From the NCBI GenBank assembly GCA_026392155.1, contig JAPLCP010000079.1, positions 137,618-201,617 of the forward strand: 64,000 bases of DNA. Reading direction: 5' to 3'. Positions 33,668 through 42,260 of the stretch are shown here, piece by piece. This DNA is from Armatimonadota bacterium. Its GTDB lineage: Bacteria > Armatimonadota > Armatimonadia > Armatimonadales > Armatimonadaceae. The notes under the pieces are model-generated. The model searched no databases. It was not told where the DNA came from and saw nothing but the letters and a program-made list of their open reading frames with translations. How positions within the stretch are numbered: position 1 is the stretch's first letter; every line of letters begins with the position of its first letter. A program made the position numbers and the translations under genes.

Positions 33668-35072
33668 GCAAGCCACCCAGCCCAGCATTATCCTGATCTA
33701 CACCGACGACCTAGGCTTTGGTGATGTGGGTTGCTACGGCGCAAGATCCGTCAAGACGCCAAATATTGACCGTATTGCCCGTGAGGGACTGCGCTTTACC
33801 GATGCCCACGCGCCGTCGGCGACGTGCACGCCGTCGCGCTACGCCTTGCTCACGGGGGAGTACGCCTGGCGCAAGCCGGGCACGGGGGTGCTCCCTGGCA
33901 ATGCGGCGCTGATTGTTGAGCCGGGCCGCACGACCGTGGCGTCGGTGCTCCAGAAAGCGGGCTATGCCACGGGGATTGTCGGAAAGTGGCACCTGGGCCT
34001 CGGCGCGACCGGCGGGCCGGACTGGAACGAGCGGATCGCCCCTGGCCCGAATCAAGTCGGCTTTGGCTATCACTTCCTCATGGCCGCGACCGGTGACCGC
34101 GTCCCGTGTGTCTATATCGAGAACGAGCAGGTGGTCGGCCTGACCAAGACCGACCCGATCCAAGTGCGCTACACCAAGGAAAACTACGAGGGTGAGCTCG
34201 ACGGCGTCCGAGATCGCGCGGGCCTGCAGGTGGACTGGAGCCAGGGGCACAATCAAGCTGTGGTCAATGGGATCGGGCGGATCGGCTACATGAAGGGCGG
34301 CAAGTCCGCACGCTGGATCGACGAAGACATGGCGGATGTGTTTACGAAAAAAGCCGTCGCGTTCATCGAGAACAACAAAGCCCGCCCATTCTTTCTCTCC
34401 TTCAATACCCACGATATCCATGTCCCCAGAGTTCCCCACCAGCGCTTTGTCGGCAAGACCTCGATGGGCCCACGCGGCGATGCCATTGCCGAGCTAGACT
34501 GGTGCGTCGGGGAGCTTCTGAAGACACTCGACAAGCTCAAGCTCACCAAAAACACGCTCATCCTCTTTTCCAGCGACAACGGCCCCGTGCTCGACGATGG
34601 CTACAAAGATGGTGCGGTGGAAAAACTAGGCGACCACAAGCCCGCGGGGCCGTGGCGCGGTGGCAAGTACAGTCTGTTTGAGGGGGGGACACGCGTCCCG
34701 TTTCTCGTCCGCTGGCCCGCACGTGTCAAGCCCGGCGTCTCCGAGGCGCTGGTCTGCCAAGTGGATTTCCTCGCCTCGTTTGCCGCCCTCACGGGCCAGA
34801 GCTACGACAAGCGCACCGCCCCCGATAGCGAGAATATCTTAGCGGCCCTCTTGGGCGAGTCAAAAACGGGCCGCACCGCCCTGGTGGAGCATGCCGGAAC
34901 CCTGACCCTGCGCGTGGGAAGCTGGAAGTTCATCAAAAACGGCCGCCAGCTCTACGACCTCGCGAGCGACCCCGGCGAGACCACCAATGTCGCCACAAAA
35001 TTCCCCGAGCGCGTTGCCGCCATGGCCGCGACGCTGGAGAAAATCCGCGGTATCGGAGCGACCCGGCCGTGA
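33642..35072 (+). CDS. Sulfatase (arylsulfatase A-like)
   Basis: The 476-aa product starts SIILIYTDDLGFGDVGCYGA. CTPSR (Cys62-Arg66) carries the formylglycine cysteine, followed by LLTGEYAWRKPG, IVGKWHLGLG, FFLSFNTHDIHVPRVPHQRF and LFSSDNGPVLDDGY. No signal peptide is present at this start, unlike its upstream neighbour; it may act in the cytoplasm or its export signal was lost. The start overlaps the upstream gene by 26 bp, and its stop (TGA) overlaps the GTG start of the next sulfatase, so the genes are translationally coupled. Substrate not predicted. Confidence 0.88.
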   Translation: MSLSNKGSRQATQPSIILIYTDDLGFGDVGCYGARSVKTPNIDRIAREGLRFTDAHAPSATCTPSRYALLTGEYAWRKPGTGVLPGNAALIVEPGRTTVASVLQKAGYATGIVGKWHLGLGATGGPDWNERIAPGPNQVGFGYHFLMAATGDRVPCVYIENEQVVGLTKTDPIQVRYTKENYEGELDGVRDRAGLQVDWSQGHNQAVVNGIGRIGYMKGGKSARWIDEDMADVFTKKAVAFIENNKARPFFLSFNTHDIHVPRVPHQRFVGKTSMGPRGDAIAELDWCVGELLKTLDKLKLTKNTLILFSSDNGPVLDDGYKDGAVEKLGDHKPAGPWRGGKYSLFEGGTRVPFLVRWPARVKPGVSEALVCQVDFLASFAALTGQSYDKRTAPDSENILAALLGESKTGRTALVEHAGTLTLRVGSWKFIKNGRQLYDLASDPGETTNVATKFPERVAAMAATLEKIRGIGATRP

Positions 35073-36565
35073 AGCTCGCCCTGATTGGCCTAGCCCTTCT
35101 GGGAACCGCATTGTCCCCCCGCCCGGCGGGGGTTAGGGGGGAAACCAACCGGTACAACGTCCTCTTCATCGCCGTAGACGATCTCCGGCCCGAGCTGGGG
35201 TGCTACGGCGTCAAAGAAGCGCAGTCGCCGAACCTGGATCGACTCGCCCAATCGGGGATGGCCTTTAGCCGCCAGTACGCGGTCGTCCCCACGTGCGGGG
35301 CATCGCGGTATGCGCTGCTGACGGGGCGCTCGCCGTCACACTCTGGCGTAACAGCAAGCAATGAGGCACTGTATCAAGGCAAGGTGGCGCTAAGTCCGAC
35401 GCAGCTTCCGGGTGCGCAGACCATGCCCGAGCTTTTCCGGCGTAGCGGCTACCAGACCGTCAATATCGGGAAAATCTCCCACACCGCCGATGGTCGGGTC
35501 TACGCCTACAACGGCACGGGCGACGGGCGCCCGGAGCTGCCAAACGCCTGGGATGCGCTCCCGACCCCGTTTGGCGCGTGGCAGCGCGGCTGGGGAATCT
35601 TCTTCGCCTACGAGAGTGGCAAGCACCGCGAGGACGGCCAAGGGCACAACGCTCTGATGGAGTTCACGGCCAAGAACGACGACGATCTCCCCGACGGCCA
35701 AATGGCAAAAGAAGCCATTGCCCAGCTCAAGGGCTTCAAAAGCTCCGGTAAGCCGTTCTTCCTGGGTCTGGGGTTCTTCAAACCGCACCTGCCCTTTGTC
35801 GCGCCCAAGCAGGACTGGGACGCGTTCGAGGGCAAGCCGATCCCTCTGCCAAACTCCCCGCTCAAGCCCGCCGCGCCCTACTGGCACCCCAGCGCGGAGT
35901 TCTACAAGTACAGCCTGCCGTTCGCAAAAAAGCAGCCGCTCGACGACGACGCGGCACGCACGGCGCGGCGAGCCTATCTTGCCTGCATCCGCTACACCGA
36001 CCGGCAAGTGGGTAAGGTGCTCGATGCGCTGAAGGCCGAAGGGCTCGATAAAAACACGATTGTCGTGGTCTGGGGCGACCATGGCTGGCACCTAGGCGAG
36101 CAGCAGATCTGGGGCAAGCACAGCCCCTTCGAGCGCGCGGTTCGGAGCACGCTGATCGTCCGCGCCCCCGGAGTCGGCCCCACAGGGAAGGTCAGCGATG
36201 CGCTCATCGAGAACGACGACCTCTACCCAACTCTCACCGAGCTCTGCCAACCTCGCTTCACCCAGACCCACTATCCGCTCGATGGCAAGAGCTTCGCCCC
36301 TGTGCTCACCGGGAAACAGCGTACTGTCCGCGACTCGGCGATCAGCTACTGGCAAGATGCCGTCACGGTTCGTACTGCCACGCATCGCCTGATCGCCCGG
36401 CGCACCAAAGACCCTAAAAATCCTGGCTTCACCGACATCGCCCTCTATGATATGACTAAAGACCTCGACAGCACCGAAAACCTCGCCGACACCAACCCCA
36501 CCCTCCGCGACGCGCTCCTGAAGACCCTTCAGACAGCACTGACCGACCACCGCGAGAGCCTCTAA
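35069..36565 (+). CDS. Sulfatase with CGASR active-site variant and palindrome in signal region
   Basis: The 498-aa iduronate-2-sulfatase-like protein has VLFIAVDDLRPELGCYG, then CGASR at Cys76-Arg80 in place of CxPxR. The CxAxR variant is known to be accepted by some maturation systems. It also has NIGKISHTADGR, FFLGLGFFKPHLPFVAP and VWGDHGWHLGEQQIWGKHSPFE. The N-terminus MKLALIGLALLGTA is a signal peptide core that runs directly into LSPRPAGVRG, encoded by a type-A palindrome. The start is GTG at 35069, overlapping the previous stop. Followed by a 12-bp gap and an AAGGAG site for the next gene. Confidence 0.88.
   Translation: MKLALIGLALLGTALSPRPAGVRGETNRYNVLFIAVDDLRPELGCYGVKEAQSPNLDRLAQSGMAFSRQYAVVPTCGASRYALLTGRSPSHSGVTASNEALYQGKVALSPTQLPGAQTMPELFRRSGYQTVNIGKISHTADGRVYAYNGTGDGRPELPNAWDALPTPFGAWQRGWGIFFAYESGKHREDGQGHNALMEFTAKNDDDLPDGQMAKEAIAQLKGFKSSGKPFFLGLGFFKPHLPFVAPKQDWDAFEGKPIPLPNSPLKPAAPYWHPSAEFYKYSLPFAKKQPLDDDAARTARRAYLACIRYTDRQVGKVLDALKAEGLDKNTIVVVWGDHGWHLGEQQIWGKHSPFERAVRSTLIVRAPGVGPTGKVSDALIENDDLYPTLTELCQPRFTQTHYPLDGKSFAPVLTGKQRTVRDSAISYWQDAVTVRTATHRLIARRTKDPKNPGFTDIALYDMTKDLDSTENLADTNPTLRDALLKTLQTALTDHRESL
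35111..35141. repeat. Type-A2 GC palindrome in frame (sulfatase signal region)
   Basis: The core TCCCCCCGCCCGGCGGGGG is followed by TTAGGGGGG. It is read as LSPRPAGVRG at the predicted signal-peptide/mature junction. Confidence 0.8.
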
Positions 36566-36576
36566 GGAGAGTTTGA

Positions 36577-39500
36577 ATGTTTCAGAGTGACCAGCAAAAA
36601 CGCTTCGGTTTGTTCCTAGCCCTGGCGCTACTAACCGTCATGTCCCCCCGCCCGGCGGGGGCCAGGGGGGTGGGGGGGGCGCAGGGACGGGCACCGGAGC
36701 GCCCCAATATTTTATGGATTGTCAGTGAGGATAACGCGGCGCAGTGGTTGGGGTGCTACGGCAACAAAGAAGCGCAGACGCCACGCCTTGATGCCCTGGC
36801 AAAGACGAGCGTGCTGTTTGAGAAAGCCTACGCCAATGCCCCGGTCTGTGCGGTGGCGCGGGCGACACTGCTGATGGGAGCCTACTCCCCGACCATGGGG
36901 ACGCAGAACATGCGCTCGCGCCATGCCATCCCCACGGAGATCTTCAAGCCCTATGTGTCGTATCTGAGAGAGCAGGGCTACTACTGCACCAACAACGCTA
37001 AGACGGACTACAACTTTAAGGGCAACGATAACGCGCTCTGGAATGTGTCGTCGAACCAGGCGCACTACCGAAATCGCCCCGCGGGCAAGCCGTTTTTTGC
37101 GGTCTTCAATATCGAGATCAGCCACGAGAGCAACCTCTTCCCCACCAAGGTTAAGAACAACCGCGAGAAAGGGCTTATCCCAGAGACGCCGCGCCTCGAT
37201 CCCAAGACGTTATTTCTGCCGCCTTACGTGCCGGACTTGCCCGAGCTGCGCTCGGACTGGGCGATCTACCACGACACGATCACGGCGATGGACAAGCAAG
37301 TCGGGGCGCGCCTCGATGAGCTGGAGAAGAGCGGGCAGGCGGAGAACACGATTGTGTTCTACTACGCCGACCACGGCGGCCCGACACCACGCGGCAAGCG
37401 CTATTTGGAAGACACGGGCGTGCACGTCCCCTTGCTGGTTCATGTGCCTAAGAAGTGGCAGCATCTTGCGCCGTTTGCCCCCGGCCAGCGCACGAGCGAG
37501 CTGGTCTCGTTTGTAGACTTTGCCCCGACTCTTCTCTCGCTCTGTGGCCTGCGGAAACCAGCGCAGATGCAGGGCCGGGCATTCCTAGGCACCGAGCGCG
37601 TCGCTCCCAAACCCAACAGCACTGTTTTTCTCTACGCCGACCGCTTTGATGAGCTCTACGGCATGCGTCGCGCCCTCACCGATGGGCGTTTTCGGTATAT
37701 TCGGCGCTTCATGCCCTTTCTGCCGTCGGCTCCCTACAGCTACTACCAGCTGGAGATTCCCGGCTGGGCCGCGTGGCAGAAGGCCTGGCAAGAGGGCAAG
37801 CTCACGGGCTACCACAAAGCGCTCTGGGAGCCTGCCGAGGCGAGTGAGGAGCTCTTCGACACGCAGAGCGATCCCTGGGAGCTGAAAAACCTCGCCCGTG
37901 ACCCCGCGCAGGCAAAGCGGCTGGCAGCGATGCGTGAGCAGCTCAAGAAGATCATGACCGAGGTGCGCGACACCGCCCTCGTCCCAGAGCCGATGTACGC
38001 CGAGCTGGTGGGAAAGAGCACGATCCATGGCTACGTCAACAGCGCCACTTTCCCGCTTCAGCAAGTGCTGGACCTTGCGTTTCTGGCATCGGCGCGCGAC
38101 CCTAAGAACCTGCCGGCGCTGATCAAGGCACTCGAATCCCCGCACCCCGTGCTCCGCTACTGGGGTACGCTGGGCTGTGTCGCGCTGGGCAAGGAGGCCA
38201 AAGCGGCGAAAGAGCCCCTCACGCTGCTGCTGCTCAAGATGGAGGCGTCGCCCACCGTGCGCATCACCGCGCTTCATGCGATCTCCCTACTGAGCACCGA
38301 ACCAACCGCAAAAGAGATGATCGCGGAGGAGCTTGATGAAACCAGCGAGGAGTATGTCGCACAGCTCGCGGTCAATACCCTCATGCAGCTCAGTGCCCTC
38401 GATACGATTCCGATGTCGTGGGTGGAGCGCACGCTCAAAGACGACAGCGCCAATGAGTACCTAAAGCGCCTGGCAACCCGGCTCAACAAGGAGAAAGTTA
38501 CTATGGATACCGTGAAGAAACCCAACGTCGTGCTGATCCTCGCCGATGACATGGGCTGGTCGGATCTAGGTTGCTACGGCTCCGAGATCCAGACTCCGAA
38601 CTTGGACACGCTCGCCAAAAACGGCCTGCGCTTTACCCAGTTCTACAACACCGCGCGCTGCTGGCCCTCAAGAGCGGGGCTTCTCACAGGCTACTACGCC
38701 CAGCAGGTGCGCCGCGACACGGTGCCCGGCGTGAAGAGCGGCAACGGTGGCGTGCGCCCAAACTGGGCACCGCTGCTCTCGACCCGACTACACAACCTCG
38801 GCTACCGGTCCTATCACTCAGGGAAGTGGCACATTGATGGCAAGCCGCTGCAAAATGGGTTTGACCACAGCTACAGCCTCCAAGATCACGACAGGTACTT
38901 TGCCGCCAAGGAGCACACCGAGGACGACAAGCCGCTGCCGGAGATGGATCCGAAGAGCGGCTACTACTCCACGACCTATATCGCCGATCACGCCATTAAG
39001 TGCCTCAAGGAGCACGAGGCGCAGTTTAAATCACAGCCGTTTTTCACCTATCTCGCCTTCACATCGCCGCATTTCCCCGTTCAAGCACTCCCCGAGGACA
39101 TTGCCCGCTACAAAGATGCGTATATTCAAGGCTGGGACGCGCTACGTGAGGTGCGCTACAAAAAACAGCAAACGCTAGGGATCGGGGCAAGCAAGCTCTC
39201 CACAATCGAGCGCGAGGTCGGGCCGCCTTATGCTTTCCCCGATGCCATCAAGAAGCTTGGCCCAAGCGAAGTCAATCGGCCCGTTGCCTGGGACACATTA
39301 ACTGCCGACCAGAAGGCGTTTCAAGCCACCAAGATGGCGATCCACGCGGCGATGGTGGACCGCATGGACCGGGAGATTGGGCGCGTCCTAGCCCAAGTGA
39401 AGGCCATGGGCGAGGCGGAGAACACCATCGTGCTCTTCCTCTCCGACAACGGTGCGAGCGCAGAGATGATGGTGCGCGGCGACGGCCACGATCTCTCGCT

Positions 39501-40023
39501 CCCGATGGGCGCCGATGGCACGTTTTTGAGTATCGGCCCCGGCTGGTCAAGCCTCGCCAACACCCCGCTCCGCCGGCACAAGACCTGGGTGCATGAGGGC
39601 GGCATCTCCACCCCACTGATTGTCCACTGGCCCAAGGGGATCAAAGAGAAAAACGCGCTTCGGACAACACCCGCGCATTTAGTCGATGTCGTGCCGACCA
39701 TCCTAGAGCTGGCCGGAGGAAGCACTACCCTGGGCCACGCCGCGCCTGGCAAGAGCCTAACACCGCTGTTTACCCGTGACAGCAACTTCTCCCACGACTC
39801 ACTCTGGTGGGCGCACGAGGGGAACCGGGCGCTACGGGTCGGGGACTGGAAGATTGTCGCAGCGGGGAAAGACGCGCCGTGGGAGCTTTATAATCTCAAG
39901 GAAAGCCGTGCGGAGACCGAGAACCTGGCAGCAAAGCACCCCGAGCGGGTAAAAGAAATGGCCGCGCTCTGGCAGGCGCAGTGGGATGCCTATGTCAAAC
40001 AAGCGCTAGAAAAGGCTCCCTAG
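36577..40023 (+). CDS. Tandem sulfatase fusion (degenerate N-domain + HEAT-like linker + active C-domain)
   Basis: The product is 1148 aa. It has a signal peptide core (GLFLALALLTV), a palindrome-encoded segment, then a first sulfatase domain (about 40-480) with CAVAR at Cys91-Arg95 instead of CxPxR; the Pro is replaced by Val. Residues 490-635 are alpha-helical and HEAT-like (NLPALIKALESPHPVLRYWGTLGCVALG). A complete second sulfatase starts at Met643 (MDTVKKPNVVLILADDMGWSDLGCYG) with CWPSR at Cys695. The junction at 38488-38505 has AAGGAG 9 nt before that ATG, as for a separate gene, but there is no stop codon between the two. It may be made as one fusion, as two proteins, or both. Confidence 0.88.
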   Translation: MFQSDQQKRFGLFLALALLTVMSPRPAGARGVGGAQGRAPERPNILWIVSEDNAAQWLGCYGNKEAQTPRLDALAKTSVLFEKAYANAPVCAVARATLLMGAYSPTMGTQNMRSRHAIPTEIFKPYVSYLREQGYYCTNNAKTDYNFKGNDNALWNVSSNQAHYRNRPAGKPFFAVFNIEISHESNLFPTKVKNNREKGLIPETPRLDPKTLFLPPYVPDLPELRSDWAIYHDTITAMDKQVGARLDELEKSGQAENTIVFYYADHGGPTPRGKRYLEDTGVHVPLLVHVPKKWQHLAPFAPGQRTSELVSFVDFAPTLLSLCGLRKPAQMQGRAFLGTERVAPKPNSTVFLYADRFDELYGMRRALTDGRFRYIRRFMPFLPSAPYSYYQLEIPGWAAWQKAWQEGKLTGYHKALWEPAEASEELFDTQSDPWELKNLARDPAQAKRLAAMREQLKKIMTEVRDTALVPEPMYAELVGKSTIHGYVNSATFPLQQVLDLAFLASARDPKNLPALIKALESPHPVLRYWGTLGCVALGKEAKAAKEPLTLLLLKMEASPTVRITALHAISLLSTEPTAKEMIAEELDETSEEYVAQLAVNTLMQLSALDTIPMSWVERTLKDDSANEYLKRLATRLNKEKVTMDTVKKPNVVLILADDMGWSDLGCYGSEIQTPNLDTLAKNGLRFTQFYNTARCWPSRAGLLTGYYAQQVRRDTVPGVKSGNGGVRPNWAPLLSTRLHNLGYRSYHSGKWHIDGKPLQNGFDHSYSLQDHDRYFAAKEHTEDDKPLPEMDPKSGYYSTTYIADHAIKCLKEHEAQFKSQPFFTYLAFTSPHFPVQALPEDIARYKDAYIQGWDALREVRYKKQQTLGIGASKLSTIEREVGPPYAFPDAIKKLGPSEVNRPVAWDTLTADQKAFQATKMAIHAAMVDRMDREIGRVLAQVKAMGEAENTIVLFLSDNGASAEMMVRGDGHDLSLPMGADGTFLSIGPGWSSLANTPLRRHKTWVHEGGISTPLIVHWPKGIKEKNALRTTPAHLVDVVPTILELAGGSTTLGHAAPGKSLTPLFTRDSNFSHDSLWWAHEGNRALRVGDWKIVAAGKDAPWELYNLKESRAETENLAAKHPERVKEMAALWQAQWDAYVKQALEKAP
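36641..36670. repeat. Type-A2 GC palindrome in frame (fusion sulfatase signal region)
   Basis: This has the same core and reading frame as the copy at 35111, read as MSPRPAGARG, followed by a further G-run (GVGG). Confidence 0.8.
38488..38505 (+). promoter_or_regulatory. Internal ribosome-binding site and start inside the fused sulfatase ORF
   Basis: AAGGAG (38488-38493) lies 9 nt before ATG 38503, in frame with the large ORF and exactly at the beginning of the second sulfatase domain. Confidence 0.6.
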
Positions 40024-40026
40024 ATT

Positions 40027-41430
40027 ATGCTCGTTAGTATCTTCAACGATGTTTTAGGCCCCGTGATGCGCGGACCGTCCAGCTCCCACTGCGCGGCGGC
40101 GCTACGGATCGGGCGGCTGGCGCGAGATTTAATGGGCGGCAAGATCGAGCGCGTCTTAGTGGAGTTTGATAGAAGCGGCTCGCTCCCGACCACGCACGCC
40201 AGCCAGGGCTCGGACATGGGCTTGTTCGGCGGCTTGCTCGGCTGGGACGCCGCCGATGAGCGCCTACCGAACTCGGATAAGGCACTGCGCGATGCGGGAA
40301 TCGAGCTGATCATCAAGACGATAGATGTCGGCGACCCGCACCCCAATACCTACCGCCTCACGCTCTCGAACGCCACGGAGACGCACTCGCTCATCGCCAT
40401 CTCCACCGGCGGTGGAATGATCGAGGTTCTTCGGATTGATGACCAGCCCATCTCCCTCTTCGGTGACCAGGAAGTGAGTATTGCGGGGCGCACGCTGCAT
40501 CCAGTCTTGCCGGTCCTCACGCTGCCCAGCTCCACCGTCCCCTTCAAGAGTGCTCTGGGAATGCTGCGCCATGACGATGGCAAAGAGACGCCTCTCTGGA
40601 AGCTGGCGGCAGAGTACGAGAGGCAGCGTGGCGGGCTGACCGAGGACGAGGTGCTCGCCAAGGCGCTCAATCTCATCCAGATCCTGCGCCGCTCGATTGC
40701 GCAGGGCATCGCCGGGACGCACTACGAGGACCGGATTCTCGGAGCGCAGAGTCCTGGGTTCGCCCAGAAGCTCGCGGCGGGCCAGCTCCTCAATGGCGGC
40801 GCACTGAACCGGATCGTGCTCTACGTGACGGCACTGATGGAGGTAAAAAGCTCCATGGGTGTGATTGTCGCAGCGCCGACTGCTGGTGCCTGCGCCGCGC
40901 TTCCTGGTGCGGTGATCGCGATGGCAGAGGAGCTCGGCCTCGATGAGCTGGAGATGGCAAAAGCGTTTCTGGCAAGTGGCCTGATCGGGGTGTTTATCAC
41001 GACGCGCTGGAGCTTCGCGGCGGAGGTCGGGGGTTGTCAGGCGGAGGGCGGCTCAGCGGCATGCATGGCGGCGGCAGCGCTGGTGCAGCTCGGCGGTGGG
41101 ACGCTCACGCAGAGCCTTGCTGCCTCGTCGATGGCCTTGCAAAACATGCTTGGCCTGATCTGCGACCCTATCGCCAACCGGGTCGAGGCACCGTGCTTGG
41201 GCAAGAATGTCATGGCCGCCAGCAACGCGCTCTCCTGTGCCAACATGGCCCTTGCGGGCTACGACCCGCTGATTCCCTTAGACGAAGTGATCGAGACCGC
41301 CAAGCGCGTCTCCGCCCAGATGCCGCGTGAGTTGCGCTGCACCAATCTCGGTGGCCTCTCCATCTCCCCCACCTCACAAGCCATTGAGGAGCGCCTCGTG
41401 CAGCTCCAGCTTCGGAGAAACCAACCATGA
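40027..41430 (+). CDS. sdaA: L-serine dehydratase (iron-sulfur, single-chain)
   Basis: The 467-aa product has an N-terminal beta domain (FNDVLGPVMRGPSSSHCAAALRIGRLARD, SQGSDMGLFGGLLG) and a C-terminal alpha domain (APTAGACAALPGAVIA, AEVGGCQAEGGSAACMAAAALV, CDPIANRVEAPC). The last three stretches hold cysteines that ligate the 4Fe-4S cluster, which activates serine for deamination to pyruvate and ammonia. It is a strange neighbour for sulfatases but lies 3 bp after one and overlaps the next gene by 4 bp, so it is co-transcribed. It may process serine freed from glycoprotein or proteoglycan peptides. Confidence 0.92.
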   Translation: MLVSIFNDVLGPVMRGPSSSHCAAALRIGRLARDLMGGKIERVLVEFDRSGSLPTTHASQGSDMGLFGGLLGWDAADERLPNSDKALRDAGIELIIKTIDVGDPHPNTYRLTLSNATETHSLIAISTGGGMIEVLRIDDQPISLFGDQEVSIAGRTLHPVLPVLTLPSSTVPFKSALGMLRHDDGKETPLWKLAAEYERQRGGLTEDEVLAKALNLIQILRRSIAQGIAGTHYEDRILGAQSPGFAQKLAAGQLLNGGALNRIVLYVTALMEVKSSMGVIVAAPTAGACAALPGAVIAMAEELGLDELEMAKAFLASGLIGVFITTRWSFAAEVGGCQAEGGSAACMAAAALVQLGGGTLTQSLAASSMALQNMLGLICDPIANRVEAPCLGKNVMAASNALSCANMALAGYDPLIPLDEVIETAKRVSAQMPRELRCTNLGGLSISPTSQAIEERLVQLQLRRNQP

Positions 41431-42260
41431 CCCTTTTACCTCTGGTGCTGCTCTGGCAAGGGCAGGTTCCGGCAAACTCGATCACGCCTCCGCCTGCCTC
41501 GCTCAAGGCCCCTGCGTTCTACAAAAAGTACATCAGCGCCAATGGCTACCCCATTGTAGCGTCGGAGAAGGTCAATGACTATGCGCTCAAAGAGGCGGCG
41601 TATCTGGTGAACCTAATGCTCGCCAAGCGCCCTGATGTGCGAAAGGCGATGATCACGAGTGGTTCCCGAATGTCTATTCTCGCCTACAACGAGTTCACGA
41701 CCGACCAGCCGGACTTTGCCTGGCTCACTCCCAAGGACTTCTGGGATCGGCGGGCACGTGGCCTCGGCGGAAGTGAGACCGACCCACTCTGCTCGTGTGC
41801 GGAGGAAAATCTCCTGGCCTACCCCGGCGACCCGTACTCCACCGAGAACATCCTGATCCATGAGTTCGCCCACAATATTCATCTTCGAGGAATGGTAAAT
41901 GTCGATAAGACATTCGATAAGCGTGTCAAAGCCAGCTACGACAGCGCCATGAAGGCGGGGCTCTGGAAAGGCAAGTACGCCGCCACGAACCACCATGAGT
42001 ACTTCGCCGAGGGCGTGCAGTCCTGGTTTGATAATAACCGCGAGCCGGACCATGACCACAACCATGTCAATACCCGTGTCGAGCTCATCGAGTACGATCC
42101 CGGGCTGGCCGCACTCTGCAAGGAAGTCTTTGGCGACACCGAGCTCAAGTACACCAAGCCCGCCACCCGGCTGACCGGCCATCTTGCGGGCTATGACCCA
42201 AGCAAGGCCCCGCGCTTTGTCTGGCCCGAGCGCCTTCAGCCGAAGAAAACAACAAAATGA
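41427..42260 (+). CDS. Putative gluzincin metallopeptidase-like protein
   Basis: The 277-aa product has HEFAH at residues 145-149 within NILIHEFAHNIHLRG, and a downstream acidic motif HHEYFAEGVQSWFD (Glu191/Glu195) that could give the third zinc ligand, as in gluzincins. The segment before (GSRMSILAYNEFTTDQPDFAWLTPKDFWD, SCAEENLL) is conserved-looking but not recognised. A short hydrophobic N-terminus (LLPLVLLWQGQ) may be a weak signal. It is coupled to sdaA (ATGA) and to the next sulfatase (ATGA). A peptidase would suit a pathway that strips sulfated glycoproteins, but catalysis is not proven. Confidence 0.7.
   Translation: MTLLPLVLLWQGQVPANSITPPPASLKAPAFYKKYISANGYPIVASEKVNDYALKEAAYLVNLMLAKRPDVRKAMITSGSRMSILAYNEFTTDQPDFAWLTPKDFWDRRARGLGGSETDPLCSCAEENLLAYPGDPYSTENILIHEFAHNIHLRGMVNVDKTFDKRVKASYDSAMKAGLWKGKYAATNHHEYFAEGVQSWFDNNREPDHDHNHVNTRVELIEYDPGLAALCKEVFGDTELKYTKPATRLTGHLAGYDPSKAPRFVWPERLQPKKTTK

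Noticed and set aside
36577-40023. Sequencing frameshift as the cause of the sulfatase fusion
   Set aside because: Both domains are in the same frame with no shift; only a missing stop codon is needed, so there is no direct sign of an indel error.
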